From: Agroathelia rolfsii
Lineage: Eukaryota; Basidiomycota; Agaricomycetes; Amylocorticiales; Amylocorticiaceae
Assembly: GCA_018343915.1 (NCBI GenBank)
Contig: JABRWF010000006.1
Location: forward strand, 2,666,001 to 2,730,000
DNA: 64,000 bases
Direction of reading: 5' to 3'
The stretch's first letter is position 1; each line of letters starts with the position of its first letter. Made by a program: the position numbers and the translations under genes. Shown piece by piece: positions 1-11,382 of the stretch. A model generated the notes under the pieces. That model was not told the DNA's origin and ran no database searches. It saw only the letters and a program-made list of their open reading frames with translations.

Positions 1-1
1 T

Positions 2-615
2 AGCGATGATTTCCTCGACGACGTGAGATTTTTATCTTCTGATGATGAACTAAACTTGTCTTGACACGTCTTCTCTTCTACCTACAGTATTCCATGTACT
101 GGGGCGGTGCCGCAACACCCAAGAAATCCCCCTCGGCCAACGCAACCAAAGCCGGTGAACTACACCAACCGCCCATCATCGAAGACGCCGCTGCTCAACA
201 GCAGCAGCTGCATGACCCAGCGACAATCATCCCCATCGGCCAGGCCGAGCCGGGACGCGACGTCTTTGCGGGCGACCGGGCGGGCGACATCAAAGCGAGT
301 GATATCCCGCCCACAGTGCGTAATGAGAATGAGGATGCTGTTGTTGCTGCTGCTGTAGGCAAGGAAATCAGCTCCGTCGTGACTGGCCCGCTGACGACAG
401 CCCCCGCTGCCGATGACGCGCACATACCTGCCGAGGGACAGACGATGCAGGCGGGGGGAGAAGGTGATAATGAATCGCCAAAGGACCCAATAGCGGAAGG
501 TGTCCAGCCGCAGAATGAGAACGTGGGCGTGGCCCCCACAGCTGAGCAAGGGCCGCTAGAACAACACGATATGGAGGCCGACAGGGTCGCAGCGGATTTA
601 TATCCAAGCTCGTAG
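2..615 (+). CDS. 3' end of an unrecognised gene (partial)
   Basis: Two exons can be read: 2-22 and 88-615, joined in phase 0 across a GT-AG intron (23-87). The joined reading frame begins SDDFLDDYSMYWGG and ends at a TAG at 613-615. The 5' part lies outside the window. The visible tail of about 180 residues is rich in Ala, Pro, Gln, Glu and Asp and has no predicted membrane segment, so it looks like a disordered C-terminus. I do not recognise the family. The frame continues to the window edge without a stop, and the overlapping reverse-strand frames have no domain-like content. Confidence 0.6.
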
Positions 616-948
616 TAGTGGTAAATATATTTTCTCGATTACAATGTCTGAGTTTTGTTGTCTACATATCTGCCTGTGCGACTTTTGGCTTAGGAAAAAA
701 TTTACTTTTCCCTCTGTTCCTTCCACTTTGTTTTGTGATTATTGTATTTAATTTAATCGTTTGCCTTTGGTGTCTCTGCATTGGCAATGAGTGACGATGA
801 GTGAATGCCAGCACTGACACTGTAACTTGAGTATAAATCCACACATCACTTTAAATAAGTGGTCGGGGTAACAGACCAATCACTCTAAAATATAGGTTGG
901 GGTCCTTTTTTGTGCTGTCTGATGTGCATGACAGTAACCATTGCCGTT
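616..948. other. Intergenic, nothing recognised
   Basis: AT-rich 3' flank of the partial gene up to the first tRNA-Ala. No coding or repeat feature was seen. Confidence 0.5.
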
Positions 949-1045
949 GGGCACATGGTGTAGTTGGTTATCACATCCGCTTAGCAAGCTCCTCTAGAGC
1001 ATAGCGAGATGCGGGGGGTGCTGGGTTCAATTCCCAGTGTGTCCA
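949..1045 (+). tRNA. tRNA-Ala: tRNA-Ala(AGC) with intron
   Basis: The 97-nt gene folds as a cloverleaf: acceptor GGGCACA/TGTGTCC, D arm, anticodon stem TCCGC/GCGGG with loop TTAGCAT after splicing, and T arm CTGGG/CCCAG. Position 3-70 is a G-U pair, the known alanine identity element. A 23-nt intron sits just 3' of A37. A T-run beginning at 1047 is the Pol III terminator. It is the left tip of a large inverted repeat. Confidence 0.93.
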
Positions 1046-2050
1046 CTTTTTCCATTACATATGTTTTTATGCACTGGTTGTGGGAGATACACATACTAAT
1101 CAAAAGCTATTCACTCTTTTTGATTCAAGATTGTATACAAGTTTCAGAGTAGAGTGGTGTTAAGGATTTAATGTAATTGCACTATTAGTACGTGTATTAC
1201 ATACTAGTTACCGCAAAAAGTAATGGCAGTGCGATTTGTGCGAATTTTCCTTCAAACAAAAATTTGTACAACACAATATCAGTATTTTTTTAGATTTCTA
1301 CCATGTTAGATTTTAAAAATGTTTGACAGGAAATGTAAGAGGTGGGTATAAGCATGTAGTGAAAATAGGGTTCAGATCAAGCTTTATAACAGCAATATTT
1401 TTTGAAATGCAACTATTTTTCCCTTAAATCAAAAGGAAAGGACATGTGAAGGAAAAAAAATCTTAGGGTGAGAGCAATGCGTTGACGTTGCAAAAATTCT
1501 GCAAGTTGGTCAATTTTTGGTTGATTTAGCCATCCTTCTCGGAAATATAGCGGCTCTCCTGCCAAACAAGCCAAAATGACGGCCAAATCGGCCAACTTGC
1601 AGAATTTTTGCAACGTCAACGCATTGCTCTCACCCTAAGATTTTTTTCCCTTCATATGTCCTTTCCTTTTAATTTAAGGGAAAAATAGTTGCATTTCAAA
1701 AAATATTGCTGTTATAAAGCTTGATCTGAACCCTATTTTCACTACATGCTTATACCCACCTCTTACATTTCCTGTCAAACATTTTTAAAATCTAACATGG
1801 TAGAAATCCAAAAAAACACTGATATTGTGTTGTACAAATTTTTGTTTGAAGGAAAATTCGCACAAATCGCACTGCCATTACTTTTTGCGGTAACTAGTAT
1901 GTAATACACGTACTAATAGTGCAATTACATTAAATCCTTAACACCACTCTGAAACTTGTATACAATCTTGAATCAAAAAGAGTGAATAGCTTTTGATTAG
2001 TATGTGTATCTCCCACAACCAGTGCATAAAAACATATGTAATGGAAAAAG

Positions 2051-2147
2051 TGGACACACTGGGAATTGAACCCAGCACCCCCCGCATCTCGCTATGCTCT
2101 AGAGGAGCTTGCTAAGCGGATGTGATAACCAACTACACCATGTGCCC
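2051..2147 (-). tRNA. tRNA-Ala: tRNA-Ala(AGC) with intron
   Basis: This is the inverted copy of the tRNA at 949-1045, with the same intron, anticodon AGC and G3-U70 pair. It is the right tip of the palindrome and is followed on its own strand by a short T-run. Confidence 0.93.
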
Positions 2148-2814
2148 CTTGCGAAACCAATCTAGGCTATATAATATTTTTGATGATCTATTTTAATCTT
2201 CATCGAGCCTTGACATGCTTGACAGCCCCTCCCCCCTAAATACCTATATAAGATGGTATCCTAGTGTATATATTTTACCGGGACCTTGAGCTTAATATTG
2301 CGATATATATACTAGCCATAAAGCCTAAAAGATGTCACCCTGCTTACTATATGCTTTGTGTGTGTGCGCGTACTTTCCATAAGCAGAAACATTAACCCTT
2401 TGTCCATGCACTCAACTGCAGCATTAAGTAATGAAGTTTTACTTGGTGGATCGATGAAGAGCATGTATATCATCAACATCTCTAAGTAGGACTGCATCAC
2501 TTAATGTTACAACTGAGTCCATGAACAAAGGGATTGCATCTCTACCTATGTAACTTAAAGAGGGTATCAGTTTTTGACTACGTCTACCTTACTACTATAA
2601 ACTGCAGGCTAACAAGTGGAATTCAAGAAAGTGAGCTAGCCAGGAAATTTGAAGTTAAGCCTTCAGTTGTCTTTATAAATGGTTGTACTTGGGTGGATGA
2701 ATAAGTATCATAACTTAAAGTAACCACAAATACATGTAGCCACAGTACTACTTAGTAATGTTCAATATCTACCCTGGACTATAACCATTACTTTGTCACA
2801 CCCATTGAGACAAT
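2148..2814. other. AT-rich intergenic DNA
   Basis: No gene recognised. Short ORFs here show no coding character. Confidence 0.5.
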
Positions 2815-4564
2815 GGATTTATTGAACTATGGTAGTTCTTGGTTGTACAGTGTGGCTATATACTAGCTCACAAGTTACCTATTATTAAGCAAACACTTAC
2901 TTATGAGAAAAGTGCAGGCTTGGATTTGTTCCTAAGATTAGGCAAGGTTTCCTAGGTGGGAAGCAATTAGTAACTTTGCTATACTTAAGATAAGATTGTA
3001 GCCGGTGTCCTTTTAAGACTACCTACTTGTTTTCCCTTGGGAAAGGCTTGTTTTCTTATCTTGTAGACTTGGTAAGTCTAGGGTGAAGTTAGTACCCTAG
3101 GAGCTAGTCTTGTAGACTATTTAACTCACTATTTTTGAGTGAAATAACTTATATTTTACAGCTGATTTAGCTAGGGTTTATATGCTACAAAATATTCTAA
3201 TTTCTGAAGGATTTGTAAGCAATGTCTTTGCTTAAGTAATCTGCTTGGTAAGCAAAGAGTGTATGGTTTATGCTGACAAATCTGCTCTGTAAGCTAAGTA
3301 TAGTATTTGTAAGCAAATTGAATATTTGAATGAATAGGAAAGTGATATTAGTAATATATCTCAAATATTACTAATGTCTTTGAAGGTGATTACTAATTTA
3401 TTTGTGTGATTTGTAAGCTGATTTATAATCACAATCTGTCACAACCTTAATAGTATCATGCCATAGATAAAATAGCATTCAATCATGTCTACCAAGCATA
3501 TATTTAAGTTTACCAAGCATATACCCAGGTTTATTCAGCATACACTCAAGATAACCATGAAATTACTCAAGTATTTATTAATATTATTATCAAGCTACAA
3601 ATCATGCTACAGAGGCTATGATATATAATATATCATCTATAAGTTATAGTATATCACAGTAAACCATAGTTTATTATTTGGTCAAAGCTTAGTTCTAAGC
3701 CTTGGGCTTAGAAGCAGGTATATTACTATTTCCGCTCCTTTTCACTGTTGCACTGGTTGTGACATGTCACGCGTCACGTCACAAAAAAGAGTGTAACTTT
3801 GCATTCCCCATCTTCAGGCACTATCACAGTTACACAGGAACTGCCATACATCATGATAATCATTGGAACAATCAAGGAAGAACCTAGGAGTAATATTGGA
3901 TTATTTAGTAAGGATTAGTAACTAGAAAAGTGTACCAAAGTAGGAGAACAATAGTATACAATCATGTATTTAAGTTACTAAGGTCTAAGAGATGTTCCCC
4001 ATCTTACAGACCTCTTTTGTCAATACTATCATTGTTCTTTATTGCCCCAGGTTCTCTTTATGCCTCTAAGCCCCTATTGTGCTGCTCCTATTGCCCCAAG
4101 TCATAGTCATAGTTATTATAGTTGTCAAAGTCATAGTACACTCCCTTACAGTTAACCTTAGGGTTGGAAACCCTAGGAGCATCACTTCTAGCCTTGGATT
4201 AGGCTTTACAACCTATTGTTTACTAATTAAGTATTCTTAGTCTTTTCCACAGCAATCCTTTATAAATATTCATAAGTATTCATAGTCATAGTTTATAGAC
4301 CTGTGACACAATTGTGTATTAGTAAGTAAAGTGAATTGTTTAAACAAAAGATATTTTAAAATGAATATTGAAATATGAATATATTTTGGAAATATTCAGA
4401 ATAAAGTGAATGAACAAATTGCTTTATATCTCCACAACTAATGGTTGTAAATTCTTGAAATAAATAACAGTGATAGATAAGATATATACTGATTTATTGA
4501 AGTGTTCATTGTAATATTTAGAAAGATTTGATATATTGAAATATGCATATCTTTCAACAGGATT
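2815..4564 (-). mobile_element. Degenerate copia LTR (solo), reverse orientation, with 5-bp target duplication
   Basis: 2820-4559 is a diverged reverse-complement copy of the LTR of the copia element at 53616-62680. Clear matches include the segment around 2830-3190, and the right end CTTTCAACA (4551-4559) is the inverted LTR terminus. GGATT occurs at both 2815-2819 and 4560-4564, a good 5-bp target-site duplication. At about 1.74 kb the copy is longer than the 1.03-kb intact LTR. The middle (about 3480-4300) is extra AT-rich sequence, perhaps a later insertion. No gag or pol coding sequence is present. Confidence 0.8.
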
Positions 4565-4780
4565 GCCTATACCAGCAACACATAAAGCTTCATATATCTA
4601 TTTTTTGACCAGTAGAATTGATATTTATAGGGGTATTTCAACTTCAAGTTGAAAATGTTTGTTCGGTCTCTGTCGGCCCTTTCGCGATTGGTCAACGGTT
4701 CATGCGATATTTTTGTTACCAGCCATATCGACCGTCGACCGGGGGGGGCGGGGGCAAATAATTGGGTACTTATTTATTTC

Positions 4781-5155
4781 ACCGTCATTACGCCTAGCCA
4801 GCCGCCCGGTGGATATGAATACTTCATTCAAACCTCGAGCTATGCTAGCACTTGCAAATCCTCTCTTGGACATACCTGCCAGACCAATATATTAGGGGCC
4901 TCGGGTTCTGTTGATAGCTATGTTGACTCTACGGTGCTCAGCGCATTCTCATTCCGTATGCAGTTTTTATCTGTTTATTCACTGATGATGTTTCAATGCA
5001 GAGCCATCCATCACTGGTTATTTTCCTATGGCCGTATCTGCTGTGGTAAGCATTCGTGTTGAGAGTAAAGGCCAACTATTTGCAGCTTATTTTGCCGATT
5101 ATAGGCCTCCTATGTGCAAGAGCACGCAGGCGTCGGTATTGATGATTAAATGGAA
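4781..5155 (+). pseudogene. Broken 3' fragment of the pectin lyase gene
   Basis: This stretch duplicates the last three exons and their introns of the pectin lyase at 6788-8982 (compare 8588-8990). Long runs are nearly identical, for example around the reading STCKSSLG. The junction after the second intron is shifted (an extra CC before ATCACTGG), the end codons are altered, and all upstream exons are missing. The introns are retained, so this is a DNA-level duplication and not retroposition. It lies about 1.6 kb upstream of the intact gene in the same orientation. Confidence 0.85.
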
Positions 5156-6787
5156 CATATAGGCAATGAGAAACCAATAGATGGGCGATATGCACTCGCA
5201 TTAGTAATTGCTCTTCTAACAATCTTTTTCTTTGTTTCTGGAAAATATCCAATTTCAACATGGCAACCTTGTGTATTTGGTTAAATGTGGCAATAGTATT
5301 TTCATCTGCCTCGTTTGAACAGAGATCCGAGCATTTGTTGCATGTAGGAGTATTCAAGTGTAAATTTCAGACTCGAGGTTAAGCAATATTTTACCTAACC
5401 ATTCACCAGGCTTGTACCTAACTGCTTACCAGTGGCGGTCAGTGTAGCTTCGAAATCTGTTCTGAGGTGGCTAGGAGCGGAGACTCGTGTGTCGTAAAAG
5501 TTATCGTGAATCACGCGGTAGCCACATTGAGCCACCCATGTCTTCAACCACATATTTCCCTTAGAATTTCACGCCAAAAGGTAGATTTAAGGCCCTCGCT
5601 GGTTTATATATATAAAACTCTGATAAATACCCCTAATTTTCTGTTCTTTTCTTTTTCTTTTCTTTTTCGTCCAGTGTGAAATGTTAAAAAAAAATACTGA
5701 TGTGTTGAAGAAGGTGGGTGGCTGAATGTGGCTACCTCATGATCAATGAATGATTCACGGAAAATTTTGCAACCTGTCAGTAAAGCGGCTGGATCTGGGC
5801 GCATGACTATTTGCGTGTATGATTTTTCCAACATAGCGATCATTGACGCAAATACCGTGACGAAGGTAGTAGACGATTGCCTTTCAGCGAGGCTTGATTC
5901 TGATCCGAAATAGATACTCTTGCAACTAACACAAGTTTCAAATTAGCCTGAGATCTGGGATCCTTAGAATCTACTAGATTATTAAACAATTATTGGCTGA
6001 CTCGTATAGGAAATCGTTAGATACGTGCCGGCGGAAGTCGTAGCCGCGGCTTGTGAAATGTGCGTGGTGACGGATATTGAAGTTGAAGTTGTCCTGTCAT
6101 CTCATCTCATGACAAACATTTGGCAATTGCCGAAGAAAGTGCGATCAGGACACCCGGCTTCAGATAGTTCAGGTTTCATTCAATCTTTACTACCAAGCAT
6201 ACTCCCAAAATCATGTGCACTCTGAGTTGCTGCTTGTCATGATTGCATGCAGAGAAGACTATGTCAGCTGTTGTTACAGGTACCTAGGAGCTTATCGATC
6301 AATATGTGAGTATGACCTAACGCTGACGAGGCCTGAGGTGTGAAGGGACGAGATGGCAGTAATTATCATACACCAGGGCAGCCACTGAAGTCCATATTTT
6401 CTTTGCGTCCAATTAGAAGAGCCGAAAAAGATGCTGCCTGTCTCGGTGAGCATCTTTAGCGTTCCTGTAAAGATGTTTTTTTGTGATTATGCTCTATATT
6501 CTTTTGTTTATCTTGTTTCTCTGAAGCTTGGCCCTGACTACGTTTATATTAAAGGGTACTTGCACTTCTTATACCGATCAACGGACCGCTCTATCCGTCC
6601 ACATTATTCCTTGTGGTCCCTATGCTATAGAAGTCCTTGGGTCTACATTACCGCCGGTTGATGAGCTGGCGATTTCACAACCTCTTTCTTGGGGTTTGGA
6701 AATATATAACCCCCGATGGACAGTAAAAATATAAGAGGGGGTCGGAATCTCACTTCTCATTGGCCTTCCATTCTCATCTATGCAAAG
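5156..6787. other. Intergenic region upstream of pectin lyase
   Basis: Apart from the inverted repeat at 5504-5759, no gene is recognised. TATATAAC-like AT-rich sequence near 6703-6735 lies 50-85 bp upstream of the pectin lyase ATG and may be the core promoter. Confidence 0.45.
5504..5759. repeat. Imperfect inverted repeat, MITE-like relic
   Basis: The left arm (about 5504-5574) matches the reverse complement of about 5674-5759, including GGTAGCCACATT against AATGTGGCTACC and matching GCCACCC and TCTTCAAC blocks. The spacer is about 100 bp of pyrimidine-rich sequence. No coding content. Probably an old small transposable element. Confidence 0.6.
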
Positions 6788-8982
6788 ATGTTTCCCTACG
6801 CCTCTCTCCTTGCGCTTGCTTTGATTCCCCAGGCTCGAGCTATCGGAACTGCTCTCGGCTACGGCTCAGGTGTGATGTTCTTTCACATTAAGATAGAGCA
6901 CACGCTGAATTGACCTTACAATTCTGCAGCCACTGTTGGTGGTGGTAGTGCTACTCCGGCTACCCCTTCGTCTACTACCGAGCTTCTGGAATGGCTTGCG
7001 GATGACACTCAGGTAAATTATCCTTTACCATACACAGCAAATGCCAATTAATATTCGATCAAAGCGTGTGATCGAGATCTCAGAAGTTTACGACTTTACC
7101 GATTACTGTGTGTACTGTATAGTAGTATAAATGGTTATTGTATTGACGCATTATATAGACGGCACGACTACAGGGTTTGCATATATTCCCTTGTTCAATT
7201 TAACTCTTAGTTCAAGGTTGTTTCTCCTAGAACTATTTGCAAGCCCTGGACTTGTACGCCAAACCCCCAGCTAGCCATTGATGCAAACGATTGGTGCGAA
7301 GACTACGAGCCTGACGCGTGAGTACCCTAATTAAACGTACAACCAGTGATAATTCATTCATTAATATATACCTGATTACTAAAAAGTGCAAAATCAACTG
7401 CGACTTACTATAACTCCGGAACTTCTTGGGAATACAGCCTGAAGGTCGGCAGCCAAAAGACCCTATTGGGCAAGGGTGATGGTGCCGGAATGTAAGTGCT
7501 CATTTGTCATTAATTACCATAATCAGAGATCTAACGGGAAATCAGCCAGGGAATTGGTCTTTTGATCGAAGATGCTGATAACGTTATCATCCAAAGTACG
7601 TTTCTGGATATATTTTAAGTTTACGGAGATTTTGAGTATAGTATCTCCTGAGTCTAGACATCAAGATTTTCAGCATTAAGTATGTATATTATTCTCGAAT
7701 GTGGCAATAAAAGTCCTAATATTACGTATAGTCAGGAGTATGTCTGGGGTGGTGACGCCAGTAAGTCGAAAATGAATCGATCGCTAATTCCAGTAGCTCT
7801 AAAAATTGTTATTTTAGTCGTCATCGTCGGATCTACTCATGTCTGGATTGACCACAACTATATTTCCAATATTGGCCGTCAGTTCATTGCTACGTAAGGT
7901 CCTCTCTCCCAGAGAACTTGCAACCATTTAATATCCTCTTTATAGTGGCTATGATTCTGCTAAAGATGTGACGATTTCCAACAATGTGTTCGACGGTCGT
8001 GAGACCTACAGTGCACTCTGCAACGGTGACCACTACTGGGCGTTCATCTTCACTGGTGAGCAACACTCATCATTGGTTTTCGATCATCATTAACTCAAAT
8101 GAGTACCTTTAGGCGAGGCGGACACTATCACCTTCGCTCAAAATTACATTTATCACACTTCTGGTATGATTATTTACCGTTCTTAATCTATTCAATACTT
8201 ACGGGTCAAATAATCTAGGACGTGGCCCTCACATTGGTAAGGATAATTCTACATCTCTATACACACCGTACTCATACTCTCGACTGCAGGTGGCACTAGC
8301 GGCTATACCCAATATGTCCGTAAGTATATTGGATTTTCTCCTTCCAGTCATCCAAGTATTAATGGGTTGCGTTCTTAGACATCGTGAATAGTGAGTACAG
8401 ATCGAATTAGCCAAGTGTAATCGCAACAGGAACTTATCCTTATCCACGAGACTACTACGTTGACGTGGATGGTTTCGCTGTTGACCCCGAAGTTGGCGCT
8501 GTCACGCTTGTCGAAGGGAATTACTTTGTATGTCGACTGTGTTCATTGTTATGATACATACCTGTCTAATGATGAATATACAGAACACCGTCACTACCCC
8601 TACTCAACCGCCTACAGGATATGAGTACTTTATTCAAACCTCGAGTGATGCTAGCACTTGCAAGTCCTCTCTTGGACGTACTTGCCAGACTAACACGTTG
8701 TTGGCCTCCGGCTCTGTTGATAGCTATGTTGACTCTACGGTCCTCTCCGCATTCTCATCCCGTATGCATTCACCATCTTCTCGCTTTTACCAGTACCTAT
8801 TTACTGATATTTTTTCTTGATTCAGAATCAGCCATCACTGGTTACTCACCACTTACAGCCTCTGCTGCAGTAAGTATTCATGTTGAGACTAATGATCGGC
8901 TAGTTGGAGCATGCCCTAATTTCTTTGTTGATTATAGGCTACCTATGTACAAGCCAACGCAGGCCTCGGCATTGTTAATTGA
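6788..8982 (+). CDS. Secreted pectin lyase (polysaccharide lyase family 1), 19 exons
   Basis: The protein starts with a signal peptide (MFPYASLLALALIPQARA) and reads through the PL1 pectin lyase fold. Recognisable blocks are QEYVWGGDA, STHVWIDHNYISNIGRQ, SNNVFDGRETYSALCNGDHY, YHTSGRGPHIGGTS and the C-terminal Cys-containing STCKSSLGRTCQ. The Arg in SGRGPH sits where PL1 lyases carry the catalytic arginine. The enzyme would cleave methyl-esterified pectin by beta-elimination outside the cell. I read about 19 exons separated by 45-70 bp introns, several tiny: 12 nt (8379-8390), 18 nt (8219-8236) and about 22 nt near 7660. Introns 6870-6929 and about 7175-7231 are inferred from family alignment. 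The end is GLGIVN then TGA (8980-8982). A truncated duplicate lies upstream. Pectate lyase is less likely given the pectin-lyase-type signature. Confidence 0.88.
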
Positions 8983-9351
8983 GATGTGGGGGAGATTGTT
9001 GTATTGGTAGTGCATCTTCCAAATGTATTCTTTGTTTCTGGCAGACGTTTGATATTAACAGGCCAAATCAGTCTTGTCCATTCATCCAATATTAATCATC
9101 ACTTATCCAGTCTCAACTGGAGACCGAATACCGAGCTCATAAATATCAATCTCGGTTAAGGCAAGTAAGCCAGTTCAAAACCTTCGCACCAATGTTTCAT
9201 TAGTCATGTATGTGTTCAAACCTGGTTGAGATTTTCGCAACAACAAACAGCGTTGTATGTGGATCTCGTTTGAGGACTTCCAATTGAAAGGCCGAAAAAG
9301 AAGAATAAGGTACAAAGACATCAAAAGTAAATTGTTTATGTCTAAGTACAT
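8983..9351. other. Intergenic between convergent genes
   Basis: 3' flanks of the pectin lyase (plus strand) and cyclin C (minus strand). Nothing else recognised. Confidence 0.5.
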
Positions 9352-10682
9352 CTACCCTGCGGCTTGAGTACGCTCCAGCAACCGGTTCACAGCTATCGGT
9401 CTGCCAGAGCCAGAAAGCATTAATTCGGCGAATCTGTTTTCGCGCATTCTGGCCAAGAGTGCACTAAGTGCTGCTGGCGTAATCTTGTCAGCATGAGTTC
9501 TATCCGAGACAACAAAGGAAGCCGAGGAAGTCTCGGTATAGCGACTCCACAGAGCGTACATAGCAATGATTTCTTGGACAACAGTTGCAATGAGAGGTAA
9601 TGAGACGTTTAGCCCAGCAAGAAAACCTATTACGTCTTGTTTGCTACCTTGGGAAGGGAACGAGGATTGAGGCAAAGAGCGTAATGGGTCCTCATGAGAA
9701 TCCTGAGCCGACAGAAGGCTAGTACGAGTTGGCGAATCTAAAGTAAGGGCGAGATAAATAGCAGCAACAGCAATTATGTGTGGAGGATGAACGAGAGGGA
9801 TGTCAGAGTGATATATGTCATTGATGATAAACCTAAGATATCAGTCAGAAGGGATCAGAAGAAGACATTTTCAGGAAAGGAATACCATGATGATTGCAAA
9901 ACGCCCTCCGGGAGGACAAGTTGTCCTTGGCCGGTGCCCCAGTATCGTGGGTCATCGCTGCTGTCAAGCCCTGCCTGGAGTTCGCCTGCTTCAGCTTCCA
10001 GATCCGAGAAAAGGTCTCCTTCTTTACGGCACAGCGCCAGAAGCGCTCGGTAAGGATGAAAAATGACCAAATCACACTCAAGATCATCAATTAGGTAGAA
10101 CTCCATCTCCGTAACCTTTGAGTTGTCGGGGTTCACGCCAGTGAAGTTCCTGACTCCATAGATATCCTCTGGGTTCGGGTAGGAGATCAGTCACATTCTC
10201 GCTAATACATTATGCTAGTAAAGCTCACGAGCAAAGAGAGAACGTGCTTCGGATACAACATTCTTAACATGTATATGGGATTCTTCAGCTTTTGCTGCCA
10301 CATAACAGCATGCCGCAGCTACGATGAAAGGGTCTGTTTCGCAGTAAGAGTTCTTCAAGTAGAAACGACGAAAGAAGATGGTCGCGGTAGCAACGACACG
10401 TTGACGCAGCGTCAATCTCTTCGCCAACTTGGATATAACTTAGGAGGGCTAATTAGAAGCAAGCCTCCCGACATTTGAGAAAAAAGACTTGCGCTCTCCA
10501 AAGAAGATGTTAAGAAGAGAGATTTCTTCTGCGGTGGCATACTGGAGGTCATCGGCACGAGCTTGCAATAAGGTAGCGCGATCCACCAGCCATCGTTTAC
10601 TAGTAATTGATCTCAATAGGTGAAGTCCAAGTCGTTGAAAATGGTCGCACTAGTGGGAGCTTGACCAGAAGTCCGCTGCCAT
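9352..10682 (-). CDS. SSN8: Cyclin C, RNA polymerase II holoenzyme cyclin-like subunit
   Basis: Cyclin C pairs with Cdk8 in the Mediator kinase module in the nucleus and tunes transcription. The N-terminus MAADFWSSSHY with KRWLVDRATLL is the classic cyclin C start. It is followed by cyclin-box sequence LTLRQRVVATATIFFRRFY, VAAACCYVAAKAEES and the second fold MEFYLIDDLECDLVIFHPYR. Later exons give PLVHPPHIIAVAAIYLAL. The ATG (10680-10682) is chosen by this N-terminal match. The stop is TAG at 9352-9354. Short introns split the gene. The one at 10439-10492 begins GCAAGT and so is a GC-AG intron, and using it restores the family-conserved NIFF...LI.KLAKRL reading. The C-terminus runs past the second cyclin fold by about 100 residues, as in other fungal members. 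Confidence 0.93.
10439..10492 (-). other. GC-AG intron in cyclin C
   Basis: On the minus strand the intron starts GCAAGT and ends CTAAG (54 nt). No GT donor nearby keeps the frame. Confidence 0.75.
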
Positions 10683-10809
10683 GAAGAAGTCAATCAAGCT
10701 GCTTCAGATCATGAACTAATGAACTTGGAGTTGAATGCCAGCCAGCGAAGCTCAATGCGACGGACGATGCTTTGCAGATATTATTATTACAAAATATTGG
10801 CCTAATATT

Positions 10810-10906
10810 GGGCACATGGTGTAGTTGGTTATCACATCCGCTTAGCAAGTTCCTTTAGAGCATGGCGAGATGCGGGGGGTGCTGGGTTCAATTCCCAGTG
10901 TGTCCA
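10810..10906 (+). tRNA. tRNA-Ala: tRNA-Ala(AGC) with intron
   Basis: 97 nt, same cloverleaf, anticodon AGC and G3-U70 pair as the genes at 949 and 2051, but the intron differs at several positions. A T-run follows at 10908. Confidence 0.93.
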
Positions 10907-11285
10907 CTTTTTTTCAATCAATCGTCTCATCTTTGTAATTCTTCCTGGCTGTATGACGCCGGAAAAATCATTAATTTTTACATTATATGCCGTTGCGATA
11001 GAAGTAATAATCCCAACAGGTTCACCCGCTGTGTGTAGCTTAATCTGCATACTGCGTAAACACAAACACAAAATTTTTGAAAAGGCTACTTGATCTAGAG
11101 TACATTGACACCCAACTGGAACAAATCCAAGTATACGTAGCACAAAACATGATTATAATGTATTTATAATATCCTGATTGCTTTCTTAGAACATTTTGTC
11201 TATTACTAACATTGATTATGGGGCGAAAATTAATACCGATTCAATATGCGTATGCGATGAGACTTAGATAACTTCGAGCCAAAAG

Positions 11286-11382
11286 TGGACACACTGGGAA
11301 TTGAACCCAGCACCCCCCGCATCTCGCCATGCTCCAAAGGAACTTGCTAAGCGGATGTGATAACCAACTACACCATGTGCCC
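11286..11382 (-). tRNA. tRNA-Ala: tRNA-Ala(AGC) with intron
   Basis: Inverted partner of the tRNA at 10810-10906, about 380 bp away. The intron is nearly identical to that partner (one visible change, TTTAGAG/TTTGGAG) and more distant from the first pair. Here only the tRNAs are inverted copies. The spacer sequence is not palindromic. Confidence 0.93.

Larger units (their letters stand above)
949..2147. repeat. ~1.2-kb palindrome bounded by two tRNA-Ala genes
   Basis: Left arm about 949-1509 and right arm about 1592-2147 are inverted copies with only scattered mismatches, separated by about 82 bp. Homology stops exactly at the 5' ends of the two tRNA genes (949 and 2147). The flanks outside do not match. 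No ORF of interest lies inside. The structure could form a hairpin of about 560 bp. Confidence 0.92.

Noticed and set aside
160..607. Reverse-strand ORFs over the first gene
   Set aside because: They mirror the GC-rich coding exon of the partial plus-strand gene and show no domain.
1413..1619. 68-codon minus-strand ORF across the palindrome centre
   Set aside because: It is formed by the palindrome loop and its arms, with no coding signature.
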